Shown: positions 1 through 6,757, counted from the first letter of the stretch. The stretch is DNA of 12,023 bases from DASRHY01 sp046765875 (GCA_046765875.1 JBKPSJ010000161.1:1-12023), one strand, 5' to 3'. The notes: generated by a model from the letters alone, not told the origin. Numbers and translations are program-made.

Positions 1-1051
1 GGACCAGTTCGGCCTCGGGCGTCGTGGCGGACTGCTCGAGCTCGGCGTCGGGCCGGGACCCCGGGACGTCGGTGGACCCGTTGGCGTCGCGGCGGGACTT
101 GATCAGGCTCGCGACGGTCGTCACGCTCAGCGTCACCAGAATGAAGCCGAGCGAGATCCAGATCGGGATCTCCGGCGCCCAGTCGATGTGCTCACCGCCG
201 TTGATGAACGGCAGTTCGTTCTCGTGCAGCGCGTGCAGGACGAGTTTGACGCCGATGAAGGCGAGGATCACGGACAGGCCGAGCGACAGGTACACCAGCC
301 GGCGCAGCATGTCGCCGAGCAGGAAGTACAGCTGCCTCAGACCCATCAGGGCGAACACGTTCGCGGTGAACACCAGGAACGGCTCGCGGGTCAGTCCGTA
401 GATCGCCGGGATCGAGTCCAGCGCGAAGAGCAGGTCGGTGGTGCCGAGGGCAACGATCACGATGAACATGGGCGTGATCAGGCGCTTGCCGCTCTCGACG
501 ATGGTGAGCTTGACGCCGTTGTACTTGTCGCTGGCCGGCAGGGCGCGCTTCGCCCACCGGATCACGATGTTCTCCTCGTAGTCCTCGTCGTTGGTCTCGC
601 CGTGTCGCGCCAACTGGACCGCGGTGTAGACGAGGAAGGCGCCGAACAGGTAGAAGACCCAGGAGAACTGGTTGATCGCGGCCGCTCCGAGCCCGATGAA
701 GATGCCGCGGAAGACCAGCGCCAGGATGATGCCGACGAGCAGCGCGGTCTGCTGATACTTCCTGGGCACGGCGAACCGGCTCATGATGATCAGGAAGATG
801 AACAGGTTGTCGATGCTGAGGCTGTACTCGGTCAGCCAGCCGGCGTAGAACTCCCCCGCGTACTGGCCTCCGGCGAAGTACCACACGCCAAGCCCGAACA
901 ACGCGGCGAGGCCGACGTAGAACATGATCGCGAACGCCGACTCTTTGGTGGACGGCTCGTGCGGGCGGCGGCCGATGATGAAGACGTCGAAGATCAGGAC
1001 CGCCAGCGTGATGCCGACTGTGATGTACCACACGTAGTCCTGAACGGCCAT
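1..1051 (-). CDS. TerC family integral membrane protein (Mn2+ efflux type), 3' end cut by window
   Basis: Polytopic membrane protein of the TerC/Alx/YkoY family. Characterised members export Mn2+ or supply it to exported metalloproteins; activity here is inferred. The reading frame is open from ATG 1051 to the window edge (350 residues seen, no stop), so the C-terminus is missing, probably only a short piece because a charged, disordered tail has begun at about residue 318. Hydrophobic segments start at residues 6, 41, 76, 102, 130, 192, 225, 255 and 297. Family acidic motifs are visible: EYSLSIDNLFIF (75-86) and TTDLLFALDSIPAI (204-217), whose Asp residues are the likely metal ligands. The start is supported by GGAGG at 1057-1061, five bases ahead. 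The gene lies under a yybP-ykoY manganese riboswitch, which strongly supports Mn transport over the older tellurium-resistance name. Confidence 0.93.
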   Translation of the reverse strand, partial: MAVQDYVWYITVGITLAVLIFDVFIIGRRPHEPSTKESAFAIMFYVGLAALFGLGVWYFAGGQYAGEFYAGWLTEYSLSIDNLFIFLIIMSRFAVPRKYQQTALLVGIILALVFRGIFIGLGAAAINQFSWVFYLFGAFLVYTAVQLARHGETNDEDYEENIVIRWAKRALPASDKYNGVKLTIVESGKRLITPMFIVIVALGTTDLLFALDSIPAIYGLTREPFLVFTANVFALMGLRQLYFLLGDMLRRLVYLSLGLSVILAFIGVKLVLHALHENELPFINGGEHIDWAPEIPIWISLGFILVTLSVTTVASLIKSRRDANGSTDVPGSRPDAELEQSATTPEAELV

Positions 1052-1056
1052 TTCAT

Positions 1057-1089
1057 CCTCCGGAGTGCATGCGAAACGGACTCCGGAGG
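1057..1089 (-). promoter_or_regulatory. Translational expression platform: SD-sequestering hairpin of the terC riboswitch
   Basis: On the minus strand CCTCCGGAGT (1089-1080) and ACTCCGGAGG (1066-1057) are perfect 10-base complements separated by 13 bases. The second arm holds the terC Shine-Dalgarno GGAGG (1061-1057). The first arm holds the CCTCC (1089-1085) that also closes the riboswitch P1 stem with GGAGG at 1192-1188. The two pairings exclude each other: P1 formed leaves the ribosome site free, P1 open lets the site be masked. Mn-dependent switching is inferred from the family; the alternative pairings are seen directly. Confidence 0.75.
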
Positions 1090-1194
1090 TCTCTTCCACC
1101 CGGTCTAGGAACTCGGCCGGATCGGCGACACCGGGTCAGGTACGAACCCCTGACCGTGATGACGATGCCGCCGCGAGGGAATACTCCCCTCCAC
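1083..1194 (-). promoter_or_regulatory. yybP-ykoY manganese riboswitch aptamer
   Basis: The leader RNA of terC carries the hallmarks of the yybP-ykoY class: a 5' GGAGGGGAGTATTCCCTCG block (1192-1174), an internal CGTCATCACGGTCAGG block near 1160-1145, a hairpin CAGGGG..CCTGACC, and a 3' GAAGAGACCTCC block (1096-1085). GGAGG at the 5' end and CCTCC at the 3' end close the P1 stem. In this class Mn2+ docks between two helical legs and stabilises P1. Placement directly before a TerC gene is the best-known genomic context of the class. Exact ends are approximate; the call rests on motif memory, not on a covariance search. Confidence 0.85.
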
Positions 1195-1201
1195 GAACGT
1201 C

Positions 1202-1230
1202 ATTCTTCCGGCTCGGAGCCGTTGAGCCAA
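1202..1230 (-). promoter_or_regulatory. Putative terC promoter with palindrome in the spacer
   Basis: Minus strand shows a -35-like TTGGCT (1230-1225), a 17-base spacer and a -10-like AAGAAT (1207-1202, four of six consensus bases). A start seven bases later would fall at about 1194-1196, exactly where the riboswitch P1 begins, which supports the call. The spacer holds an odd-centred palindrome CGGCTC-C-GAGCCG (1221-1209), a possible operator. The rest of 1231-1354 shows no gene. Confidence 0.5.
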
Positions 1231-1309
1231 ATCGACGCCCAGCCGTTGCAAAGTTCAACCACCCAAGCGGGCAAGGAATTCCCACACCTGGGCAACGATT
1301 CCCCCTGCC

Positions 1310-1327
1310 ACCGGACCACGGTCCGGT
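1310..1327 (-). terminator. Putative hairpin terminator after the MmcQ/YjbR gene
   Basis: A perfect 8-base inverted repeat ACCGGACC / GGTCCGGT with a two-base centre lies 27 bases beyond the stop of the MmcQ/YjbR gene. There is no U-tract, which is common for actinobacterial terminators. It could instead be a protein-binding palindrome. Confidence 0.4.
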
Positions 1328-1354
1328 ACCGCGTCTGCGGGCTACAGCCGGCGG

Positions 1355-1699
1355 TTAGGGCTTGGGTGGGCGGCGCGACTTGGGGAGTTTGCTGACGACC
1401 GTGTCGTACGAGGCGTCGACCAGTTCGAGCACCTCGTCGTCGGGCACGGCGCCGCCGATGCGAACGGTGTTCCAGCCCGACCGGCCGATGTACGCCATCT
1501 TCGTGACGTCATCCGGGTACGTCTTGACGAGTTCGTCGGCCTCCTCGCGGTTGTTGCCGCACTTGATTCCGACCGAATCGCCGCCGAGGAACGCGAAGAT
1601 CTTGTCGCTCACCTTGGCGACGACATCGCCCTCCCACGGCTCGTCCTGCGAGGCGCCCGGCTTGCCCAGGCAGTAGTCGAGCAACTCGTCCCGCGTCAT
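1355..1699 (-). CDS. MmcQ/YjbR family protein
   Basis: 114-residue cytoplasmic protein of the MmcQ/YjbR (CyaY-like fold) family, often labelled as DNA binding although the biochemical role is not established. Family features in order: N-terminal helix with LLDYCLGKPGA (6-16), the PWEGDVVAKVSDKIFAFL strand pair (21-38), a VGIKCG strand (43-48), the TYPDDVTKMAYIGRSGWNTV core (60-79) and a C-terminal helix DDEVLELVDASYDTVVSKLP (87-106) followed by a basic tail. Length is normal for the family. ATG 1699 is chosen because GGAGGA lies seven bases ahead; upstream in-frame starts would read through the tandem repeats. It is transcribed away from the globin gene, the two sharing a 233-base intergenic region, and faces no downstream partner except terC, which has its own promoter and riboswitch. 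Confidence 0.88.
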   Translation of the reverse strand: MTRDELLDYCLGKPGASQDEPWEGDVVAKVSDKIFAFLGGDSVGIKCGNNREEADELVKTYPDDVTKMAYIGRSGWNTVRIGGAVPDDEVLELVDASYDTVVSKLPKSRRPPKP

Positions 1700-1764
1700 C
1701 AGATCTCCTCCGGGCCCGATCGTCCCACAGGCGTTGGACAACCCGCCGCCACTCTCAACAAGGT

Positions 1765-1825
1765 GTTGCTCCGTTGCACAAGCCGTTGTTCTGCTGCACA
1801 GGCCGTTGCTCTGTTGCACAAGGCC
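1765..1825 (+). repeat. Three tandem 20-bp direct repeats in the divergent intergenic region
   Basis: Units begin at 1765 (GTTGCTCCGTTGCACAAGCC), 1785 (GTTGTTCTGCTGCACAGGCC) and 1805 (GTTGCTCTGTTGCACAAGGCC, one base longer). A decayed fourth copy, GCTCTGTCTCACGA, follows from about 1827. Just before the array, CAACA-AGG-TGTTG (1757-1769) is a small inverted repeat. The 20-bp period is close to two helical turns, so copies would face the same side of the DNA. It could be a multi-site operator for the MmcQ/YjbR gene, the globin gene or both, or a slippage product. The remainder of 1700-1932 holds no gene and no clear promoter. Confidence 0.8.
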
Positions 1826-1932
1826 GGCTCTGTCTCACGACGTCGCAGCTTGTTCAGCGTCCCCGTTACCTGCTCAACGGTCGATGCGTTGCGGTGGTTG
1901 CGTGAGCCGAGGGCGGGTGCGAGGGTCGGACC

Positions 1933-2382
1933 GTGCGTCCTTCCATGTTCGAGTACGCCGGTGGGGCGCCGGCGATACTCGCGCTTGCGCAGGCTCATCA
2001 CGCCCGGTGTCTGGCCGACCCCGAGCTGAACCATCCGTTCTCGCATCCCGATCAGCATCCGCAGCACGTCGAGCGGCTGGCGGCGTACTGGGGTGAGGTA
2101 CTCGGCGGTCCGCCGGTGTTCAGCGAGCAGTGCAGCGACCAGGCGTCGATGGTGCGACTGCACTGCGGCAACGGCGACATGACCGATCTGGGTCGCCGGT
2201 TCGTGGCGTGCTTCGTCGCCGCGGCCGACGACGCCAGGCTACCCGCCGACCCCGAGTTCCGTGCGGCACTCCGCGAGTACATGGAGTGGGCGGTCTCCGA
2301 CGTACTCGGCTACGAGGGCACCAAGGTCCCCGAGACCATTGCCATGCCGCATTGGACCTGGGAAGGACTCCAGAAGACCTGA
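1933..2382 (+). CDS. Group II truncated hemoglobin-like protein
   Basis: Small haem-binding globin of the 2-over-2 truncated type common in actinobacteria; members bind O2 or NO and may act in redox defence, the exact role here being unknown. Numbered from ATG 1945, visible landmarks are FEYAGG at the N-terminus, ARCLADPELNHPFSHPDQHPQ (20-40, helices B-E with His candidates on the distal side), HVERLAAYWGEVLGGP (41-56), MVRLHCGNGD (69-78) with His73 as the likely proximal haem ligand, and a C-terminal PHWTWEGL (135-142). Length (145-149 residues) fits the family. GTG 1933 is taken as start because GAGGG (1921-1925) is seven bases ahead; ATG 1945, in frame, has no ribosome site but matches where homologues usually begin. 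Divergent from the MmcQ/YjbR gene and convergent with uvrB. Confidence 0.85.
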   Translation: MRPSMFEYAGGAPAILALAQAHHARCLADPELNHPFSHPDQHPQHVERLAAYWGEVLGGPPVFSEQCSDQASMVRLHCGNGDMTDLGRRFVACFVAAADDARLPADPEFRAALREYMEWAVSDVLGYEGTKVPETIAMPHWTWEGLQKT

Positions 2383-2407
2383 GCCACCCGCCGCACTAGG
2401 GGACCAA

Positions 2408-2428
2408 CAGGTCCTGCGTGTGGACCTG
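2408..2428. terminator. Hairpin between convergent globin and uvrB genes
   Basis: CAGGTCC (2408-2414) and GGACCTG (2422-2428) form a perfect 7-base stem with a 7-base loop, in the 94-base gap between two converging genes. No U-tract on either strand. GACCTGCGGGC also occurs twice as a direct repeat (2423-2433, 2450-2460). A bidirectional terminator is a reasonable inference. Confidence 0.4.
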
Positions 2429-2476
2429 CGGGCCGGCGACTGACGCCGCGACCTGCGGGCGGAAGAGTACATTCGG

Positions 2477-4600
2477 CTAGCGGGCGCCGGCGTTGGCCAT
2501 CTGGCGGAGTTCCTTCTTCAGTTCGGAGATCTCGTCGCGGAGCCGGGCCGCGACCTCGAACTGGAGTTCGGCCGCCGCGCTGTGCATCTGGTCGGTGAGC
2601 TGCTGGATCAGGTCGGCCAGGTCGCTGCTCGGCAGCCCGCCGGCGATCTGCTTGGCGTGCTCGCCCGCCTTCTCCGTATGTGATCGACGCAGCACGAGGT
2701 TGCCCGGCACCGGTGCCTTGCCGCGGCTCTGCGAGCGGCCGCTCCCGAGGAGTTCGGCGGTGTCGGCGTCCTCGCGGGCCAGCATGTCGGTGATGTCGGC
2801 GATCCGCTTGCGCAGCGGGGTCGGGTCGATGCCGTTCTCGGTGTTGTACGCGACCTGGATCGCGCGGCGCCGGTTGGTCTCGTCGATCGCCTGTTCCATC
2901 GACGGGGTGATGGTGTCGGCGTACATGATCACGGCGCCGGACACGTTTCGAGCCGCGCGGCCGATGGTCTGGATCAGCGACCGGCCGCTGCGCAGGAAGC
3001 CCTCCTTGTCGGCGTCCAGGATCGCCACCAGCGACACCTCGGGCAGGTCGAGGCCCTCGCGGAGCAGGTTGATGCCGACGAGCACGTCGAACTCGCCCTG
3101 GCGCAGTTCGCGGAGCAGCTCGACCCGGCGCAGGGTGTCGACCTCGCTGTGCAGGTACCGCGTACGGATGCCCATCTCGAGCAGGTAGTCGGTCAGGTCC
3201 TCCGACATCTTCTTGGTCAGGGTCGTGACCAGAACCCGCTCGTCGCGCTCGGTGCGCAGCTTGATCTCGTGGATCAGGTCGTCGATCTGGCCCTTGGTCG
3301 GCTTGACGATCACCTCGGGATCGACCAGGCCGGTCGGGCGGATGATCTGCTCGACGTGACCGTTCGAGCGGTCCAGCTCGTACTGCCCCGGGGTCGCGGA
3401 CAGGTACACCGTCTGGCCGATCCGCTCCAGGAACTCCTCCCACTTCAGCGGGCGGTTGTCCATCGCCGACGGCAGCCGGAACCCGTGGTCGACGAGGGTG
3501 CGCTTGCGCGACATGTCGCCCTCGTACATCCCTCCGACCTGCGGCACGGTCACGTGCGACTCGTCGATGACCATCAGGAAGTCTTCGGGGAAGTAGTCCA
3601 GCAGGCAGTGCGGCGCGCTCCCGGCCGCGCGGCCGTCGAGGTGGCGCGAGTAGTTCTCGATGCCGGAGCACGTGCCGATCTGGCGCATCATCTCGATGTC
3701 GTACGTCGTGCGCATCCGCAGCCGCTGCGCCTCCAGCAGCTGGCCGTGCCGCTCGAGCTCCTCCAGCCGCTCGGCCAGCTCGGTCTCGATGTCGTGGATC
3801 GCACGCTCCATCCTGTTCGGGTTGGTCACGTAGTGCGTGGCCGCGCCGATGTAGAGCTCGTCCTCCTCGCTGATGATCTCGCCGGTCACCGGGTGCAGCG
3901 TCATCAGCCGCTCGATCTCGTCGCCGAAGAACTCCACCCGGACAGCGAGCTCCTGGTACACCGGGAACACCTCGAGGGTGTCGCCGCGGACCCGGAACGT
4001 CCCGCGAGTGGCGGCCATGTCGTTGCGCGAGTACTGCACCTGGACCAGCCGGCGCAGGATCTCGTCGCGATCCATGTCCTCGCCGACCTTCACGTGCACC
4101 ATCCGGTCGAGGTACTCGTCGGCCGAGCCAAGGCCGTAGATGCAGGATACGGTCGCGACCACGATCACGTCGCGCCTGGTCAGCAGGGACCAGGTCGCCG
4201 AGTGCCGCAGCCGCTCGACCTCCTCGTTGATCGAGGAGTCCTTCTCGATGTACGTGTCCGTCTGCGGGACGTACGCCTCGGGCTGGTAGTAGTCGTAGTA
4301 CGAGACGAAGTACTCCACCGCGTTGTGGGGGAAGAACTGGCGCAGCTCGTTGGCGAACTGGGCGGCCAGCGTCTTGTTCGGCTGCAGCACGAGCACCGGG
4401 CGCTGGATGCGCTCGGCCAGCCACGCCACCGTCGCGGTCTTGCCGGTGCCGGTCGCACCCAGCAGCACGACGTCCTTCTCGCCGTTCTTGACTCGCTTCT
4501 CGAGGTCGTCGATCGCCGCCGGCTGGTCACCGGACGGCTCGAACTCGGCGATCACCTCGAAGGGCGCCACCGTGCGCTGCAAGTCGGAGACCTGTCTCAT
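2477..4600 (-). CDS. uvrB: Excinuclease ABC subunit B, UvrB
   Basis: DNA-damage-verifying helicase-like ATPase of nucleotide excision repair; receives damaged DNA from UvrA and recruits UvrC. 707 residues, a little longer than many homologues but complete. Walker A GATGTGKT at 48-55; the DNA-inserting beta-hairpin YYDYYQPEAYVP at 101-112; Walker B with DESH at 346-349; SATPG at 401-405; helicase motif VI QTIGRAARN at 544-552; C-terminal UVR domain about 660-698 that contacts UvrC. ATG 4600 begins MRQVSDLQRTVAPFE, as in other actinobacterial UvrB. GGAGG ahead of it is only two bases away, too close for normal use, while a -10-like TACGGT sits seven bases upstream, so leaderless translation is likely. 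An 87-base gap separates it from the membrane-protein gene upstream. No actinobacterial LexA box was found. Confidence 0.98.
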   Translation of the reverse strand: MRQVSDLQRTVAPFEVIAEFEPSGDQPAAIDDLEKRVKNGEKDVVLLGATGTGKTATVAWLAERIQRPVLVLQPNKTLAAQFANELRQFFPHNAVEYFVSYYDYYQPEAYVPQTDTYIEKDSSINEEVERLRHSATWSLLTRRDVIVVATVSCIYGLGSADEYLDRMVHVKVGEDMDRDEILRRLVQVQYSRNDMAATRGTFRVRGDTLEVFPVYQELAVRVEFFGDEIERLMTLHPVTGEIISEEDELYIGAATHYVTNPNRMERAIHDIETELAERLEELERHGQLLEAQRLRMRTTYDIEMMRQIGTCSGIENYSRHLDGRAAGSAPHCLLDYFPEDFLMVIDESHVTVPQVGGMYEGDMSRKRTLVDHGFRLPSAMDNRPLKWEEFLERIGQTVYLSATPGQYELDRSNGHVEQIIRPTGLVDPEVIVKPTKGQIDDLIHEIKLRTERDERVLVTTLTKKMSEDLTDYLLEMGIRTRYLHSEVDTLRRVELLRELRQGEFDVLVGINLLREGLDLPEVSLVAILDADKEGFLRSGRSLIQTIGRAARNVSGAVIMYADTITPSMEQAIDETNRRRAIQVAYNTENGIDPTPLRKRIADITDMLAREDADTAELLGSGRSQSRGKAPVPGNLVLRRSHTEKAGEHAKQIAGGLPSSDLADLIQQLTDQMHSAAAELQFEVAARLRDEISELKKELRQMANAGAR

Positions 4601-4607
4601 GCCCTCC

Positions 4608-4613
4608 ACCGTA
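4608..4613 (-). promoter_or_regulatory. Putative -10 box for leaderless uvrB transcript
   Basis: TACGGT lies exactly seven bases ahead of ATG 4600, which would place transcription start at or next to the A of the start codon. No convincing -35 hexamer. Three other starts in the window show the same arrangement. Confidence 0.5.
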
Positions 4614-4628
4614 CGTCCCGGCTCCGAC

Positions 4629-4648
4629 AAACCGCCTCGAGCCGGTTT
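4629..4648. promoter_or_regulatory. 20-bp near-palindrome upstream of uvrB
   Basis: AAACCGCCTCGAGCCGGTTT reads the same on both strands at 18 of 20 positions, centred on CTCGAG and about 38 bases ahead of the uvrB start, overlapping where a -35 element would lie. It may be an operator for uvrB. As RNA on the minus strand it could also fold as a weak terminator for the preceding membrane-protein gene. Which is right cannot be told from sequence. Confidence 0.4.
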
Positions 4649-4687
4649 CCATACCACCCGACATCCGGTACGGCAGACCCGCAAAGG

Positions 4688-5743
4688 CTACATCGAATCG
4701 AACATCGAGACGATCATCTTGCGGATCTGCGGGTAGTTGGCGTCGAAGTCCTCCTTGCGCAGCGCCGAGTCCGATGCGGTGACCAGGCCGTCCGTGCGCT
4801 GGAACGACAGGAACTGACCGCGGAAGACGATCGGCTTCTTGCTCCTGGTCTGCGCTCCCGGCACCACCGCGGAGAAGTTGATCGCGTAGCACTTCACCAT
4901 CACCGCGCGCGGGCAGGGGATGTACCGGCCCTTCACGATGTGCACGTTCTGCAGGTTGTTCGACTCGACGTCGGCGAGGTGCTCGGCGAAGCCCTTCGCG
5001 TCGTACAACTCGGTCTGGCGGGCCCAGAACCAGCCTTTGATGCCGCCACCAGGCCGCGGCAGCGTGTAGTTGGCGCCGTTGTTCTTGTACGTGTTGTCGC
5101 GGACCCAGCCCCGCTCCGGCTTGACGTACACACCGTAGCCGACCTCGACCTCGCCGGGTTTCGGGGTGTACATAGGCGAAGGTGACGGGCTGGGACTCTC
5201 GCCAGGGGTCGGCTCCGACGTCGGCTGGCTGGTCGGGTCGGTGGTCGGGTCTCCGCCCGCCTCTTCGTTCGGGTCGTGCGTCAGCAGTAGCACCGCGCCG
5301 AGGATGATCAGCGCCACCGCGGCGGCGCCGCCGGCGATCGCCAGGATCCGCGGCAGGTTCGACCGCCGCCGCGGCGGCCGGTACCCCGGCGGCATCCCGA
5401 ACGGCCCCACCGGTCCACCCGCCGGCCCAAACCCACCAGGCCCACCCGGACCGCCCGGACCGACCGGACGTCCTTGGCCGGGACCGCCCGCGCCGTACCC
5501 GCCCTGGTCCGGTCCACCCTGCCCCGGACCGCCCGGACCGTAACCGCCACCCGGGCCACGCTGGCCGTAGCCACCTTGGCCATCCTGGCCGTAGCCGCCA
5601 TGGCCACCCTGGCCGCCTTGGGCGGGTTGGGGTGGCCAGGGGCCGGGCTGGACGGCGGGGGGTGGACCGAGTGGCGGGTAGGCACCAGGTTGGCCCTGCG
5701 GCTGCCCGTAGGGGCCTTGCGGCGGCCCGTACTGCTGGCTCAT
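4688..5743 (-). CDS. Single-pass membrane protein with Gly/Pro/Tyr-rich N-tail and CX7C outer domain
   Basis: 351-residue protein of unknown function. Residues 1-125 are low-complexity, rich in G, P, Q and Y with repeated GGYGQ-like units. A basic RPPRRR stretch (122-127) precedes one membrane segment (about 131-154), predicting an inside N-terminus and outside C-terminus. A Pro/Ser/Thr linker with an SPSPSPSP run (183-190) follows, then a folded domain (about 198-351): VGYGVYVKPERGW (201-213), WFWARQ (238-243), CPRAVMVKC (277-285, probable disulfide) and FQRTDGLVTASDS (314-326). The same landmarks occur in order in the gene immediately upstream, so the two are paralogues. ATG 5743 has AAAGG six bases ahead. 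It lies 66 bases after that paralogue, probably cotranscribed, and before uvrB. I do not recognise a named domain. Confidence 0.9.
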   Translation of the reverse strand: MSQQYGPPQGPYGQPQGQPGAYPPLGPPPAVQPGPWPPQPAQGGQGGHGGYGQDGQGGYGQRGPGGGYGPGGPGQGGPDQGGYGAGGPGQGRPVGPGGPGGPGGFGPAGGPVGPFGMPPGYRPPRRRSNLPRILAIAGGAAAVALIILGAVLLLTHDPNEEAGGDPTTDPTSQPTSEPTPGESPSPSPSPMYTPKPGEVEVGYGVYVKPERGWVRDNTYKNNGANYTLPRPGGGIKGWFWARQTELYDAKGFAEHLADVESNNLQNVHIVKGRYIPCPRAVMVKCYAINFSAVVPGAQTRSKKPIVFRGQFLSFQRTDGLVTASDSALRKEDFDANYPQIRKMIVSMFDSM

Positions 5744-5809
5744 ACGCGCCTTTCTCGGTTCACTCGGCTGGTCGTCACGGGGTGGAGCAGCGTCAAGTGC
5801 GGGAGATGG

Positions 5810-6757
5810 TCACTGGCTGTCGATCACGGTCTTGAGCATCAGCTTCGCGTCGGCGTACGCCTTGGCGTAGAACGCGGGCCGCGAGCAGAAGTCCATCGCG
5901 GTGGCGACGCCGTCGATGCGGCGGAACGCCTGCACCTCGCAGCGCATCGACAACCCGCTGCGCTCTTTCGGCAGCAGCATCGAGTAGCTGATCGTGACGC
6001 ACTCGGTGAGGACGTCGCGCGGGCAGTCCGGCTTCAGCGTCGGGCCGGCCTTGACCTGCGAGCCGCCCCTGGTCTCGCCCTCGAAGATGCGGATGGCGTA
6101 GTCCTCGGCGGTGACGTTCTGCCGCTGCCGGACCCAGAACCAGGTCGAGTGATCGTTCGGGGCGCTCGGAACCAGTTCCTTGCCCTCGGTCTCCGCGGTG
6201 AACACCGTCCAGCCGGGTGCCGGTACGACCGAGACGCCGTACCCGACCGGGAGAGCGTTCCGCGGCGGCACGTACGTCGACGAGGACCCAGGTGCGGACG
6301 GGCCGGTCGAACCGGAGCTTCCGGTCGGGGCCGGCGTGGACGGAGCCGGTGTGGACGGACCGCCCGCTGGCGTACCGACCGAGGCCGAGGGTGTACCCGA
6401 CGGGGGCGTCGACAGGGTGCTGCTCGGCTCGTTGCTGCCCAGCACGTTCAGCAGCACCACGCCGATCACCGCGACCACGACGAGCGCGGCCAGTACCGGG
6501 ATGAGCGTCTTGCGGACGGCGCCGCGGCGTTTCGGTTCGGCCGGAGTACGCCGCAGCGACGGCGGCTGAGCCGGCCCGCCCCCGTCCGGCGTACCCGTGC
6601 CGGTACCCGGCGGCGGGTCGACCGGATAGTTCCACGGCGAGACCACCGGTTCGGTCTTCGTGCCGACATCCTCGTCCGGTTCGTCCCCGGGCAGCCGCCG
6701 GACCCATGGGTTGGGGTTCTCCCCCGGTCCGGACGGCGTCTTGCGCCCGCTCACCAC
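5810..6757 (-). CDS. Single-pass membrane protein, paralogue of the adjacent gene
   Basis: 315-residue protein of unknown function. A hydrophilic Pro-rich N-tail (1-75), a basic KRRGAVRK stretch (76-83), one membrane segment (about 84-107) and a Ser/Thr/Pro linker (110-165) lead to an outer domain: VGYGVSVVPAPGW (171-183), WFWVRQ (206-211), CPRDVLTEC (245-253) and FRRIDGVATAMDF (278-290). All four blocks match the neighbour in order and spacing, showing tandem duplication. Two additional cysteines, C273 and C291, are absent together from the neighbour and may form a second disulfide. The N-tail differs completely from the neighbour, lacking the Gly/Tyr repeats. Start is GTG 6757 or the adjoining GTG 6754; no strong ribosome site. 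It begins 26 bases after the zinc-ribbon gene's stop, suggesting one transcript. Confidence 0.9.
   Translation of the reverse strand: MVSGRKTPSGPGENPNPWVRRLPGDEPDEDVGTKTEPVVSPWNYPVDPPPGTGTGTPDGGGPAQPPSLRRTPAEPKRRGAVRKTLIPVLAALVVVAVIGVVLLNVLGSNEPSSTLSTPPSGTPSASVGTPAGGPSTPAPSTPAPTGSSGSTGPSAPGSSSTYVPPRNALPVGYGVSVVPAPGWTVFTAETEGKELVPSAPNDHSTWFWVRQRQNVTAEDYAIRIFEGETRGGSQVKAGPTLKPDCPRDVLTECVTISYSMLLPKERSGLSMRCEVQAFRRIDGVATAMDFCSRPAFYAKAYADAKLMLKTVIDSQ

Noticed and set aside
188..1108. Plus-strand open frame opposite terC
   Set aside because: The terC product matches its family with membrane segments and a riboswitch-linked start; the opposite frame is an Asp/Glu/Arg-rich shadow.
1765..1825. CRISPR array
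   Set aside because: The 20-bp units are directly adjacent with no spacers, and no cas genes are present.
4691..4710. Possible SOS (LexA) box, CGAATCGAACATCGAG, near uvrB
   Set aside because: Lacks the required GTTCG half at the right spacing and lies within the 3' coding end of the preceding gene.
3149..5185. Long open frame (678 codons) antisense to uvrB and the following gene
   Set aside because: Crosses two well-supported opposite-strand genes and has His/Leu/Arg/Val-rich shadow composition typical of high-G+C antisense frames.
5166..5543. Collagen-like GPP-rich plus-strand frame
   Set aside because: It is the complement of the Gly/Pro-coding region of the 4688-5743 membrane protein.
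5744..5809. Promoter starting from TTGACG between the two membrane-protein genes
   Set aside because: No acceptable -10 element at 16-19 bases; simple cotranscription is more likely.
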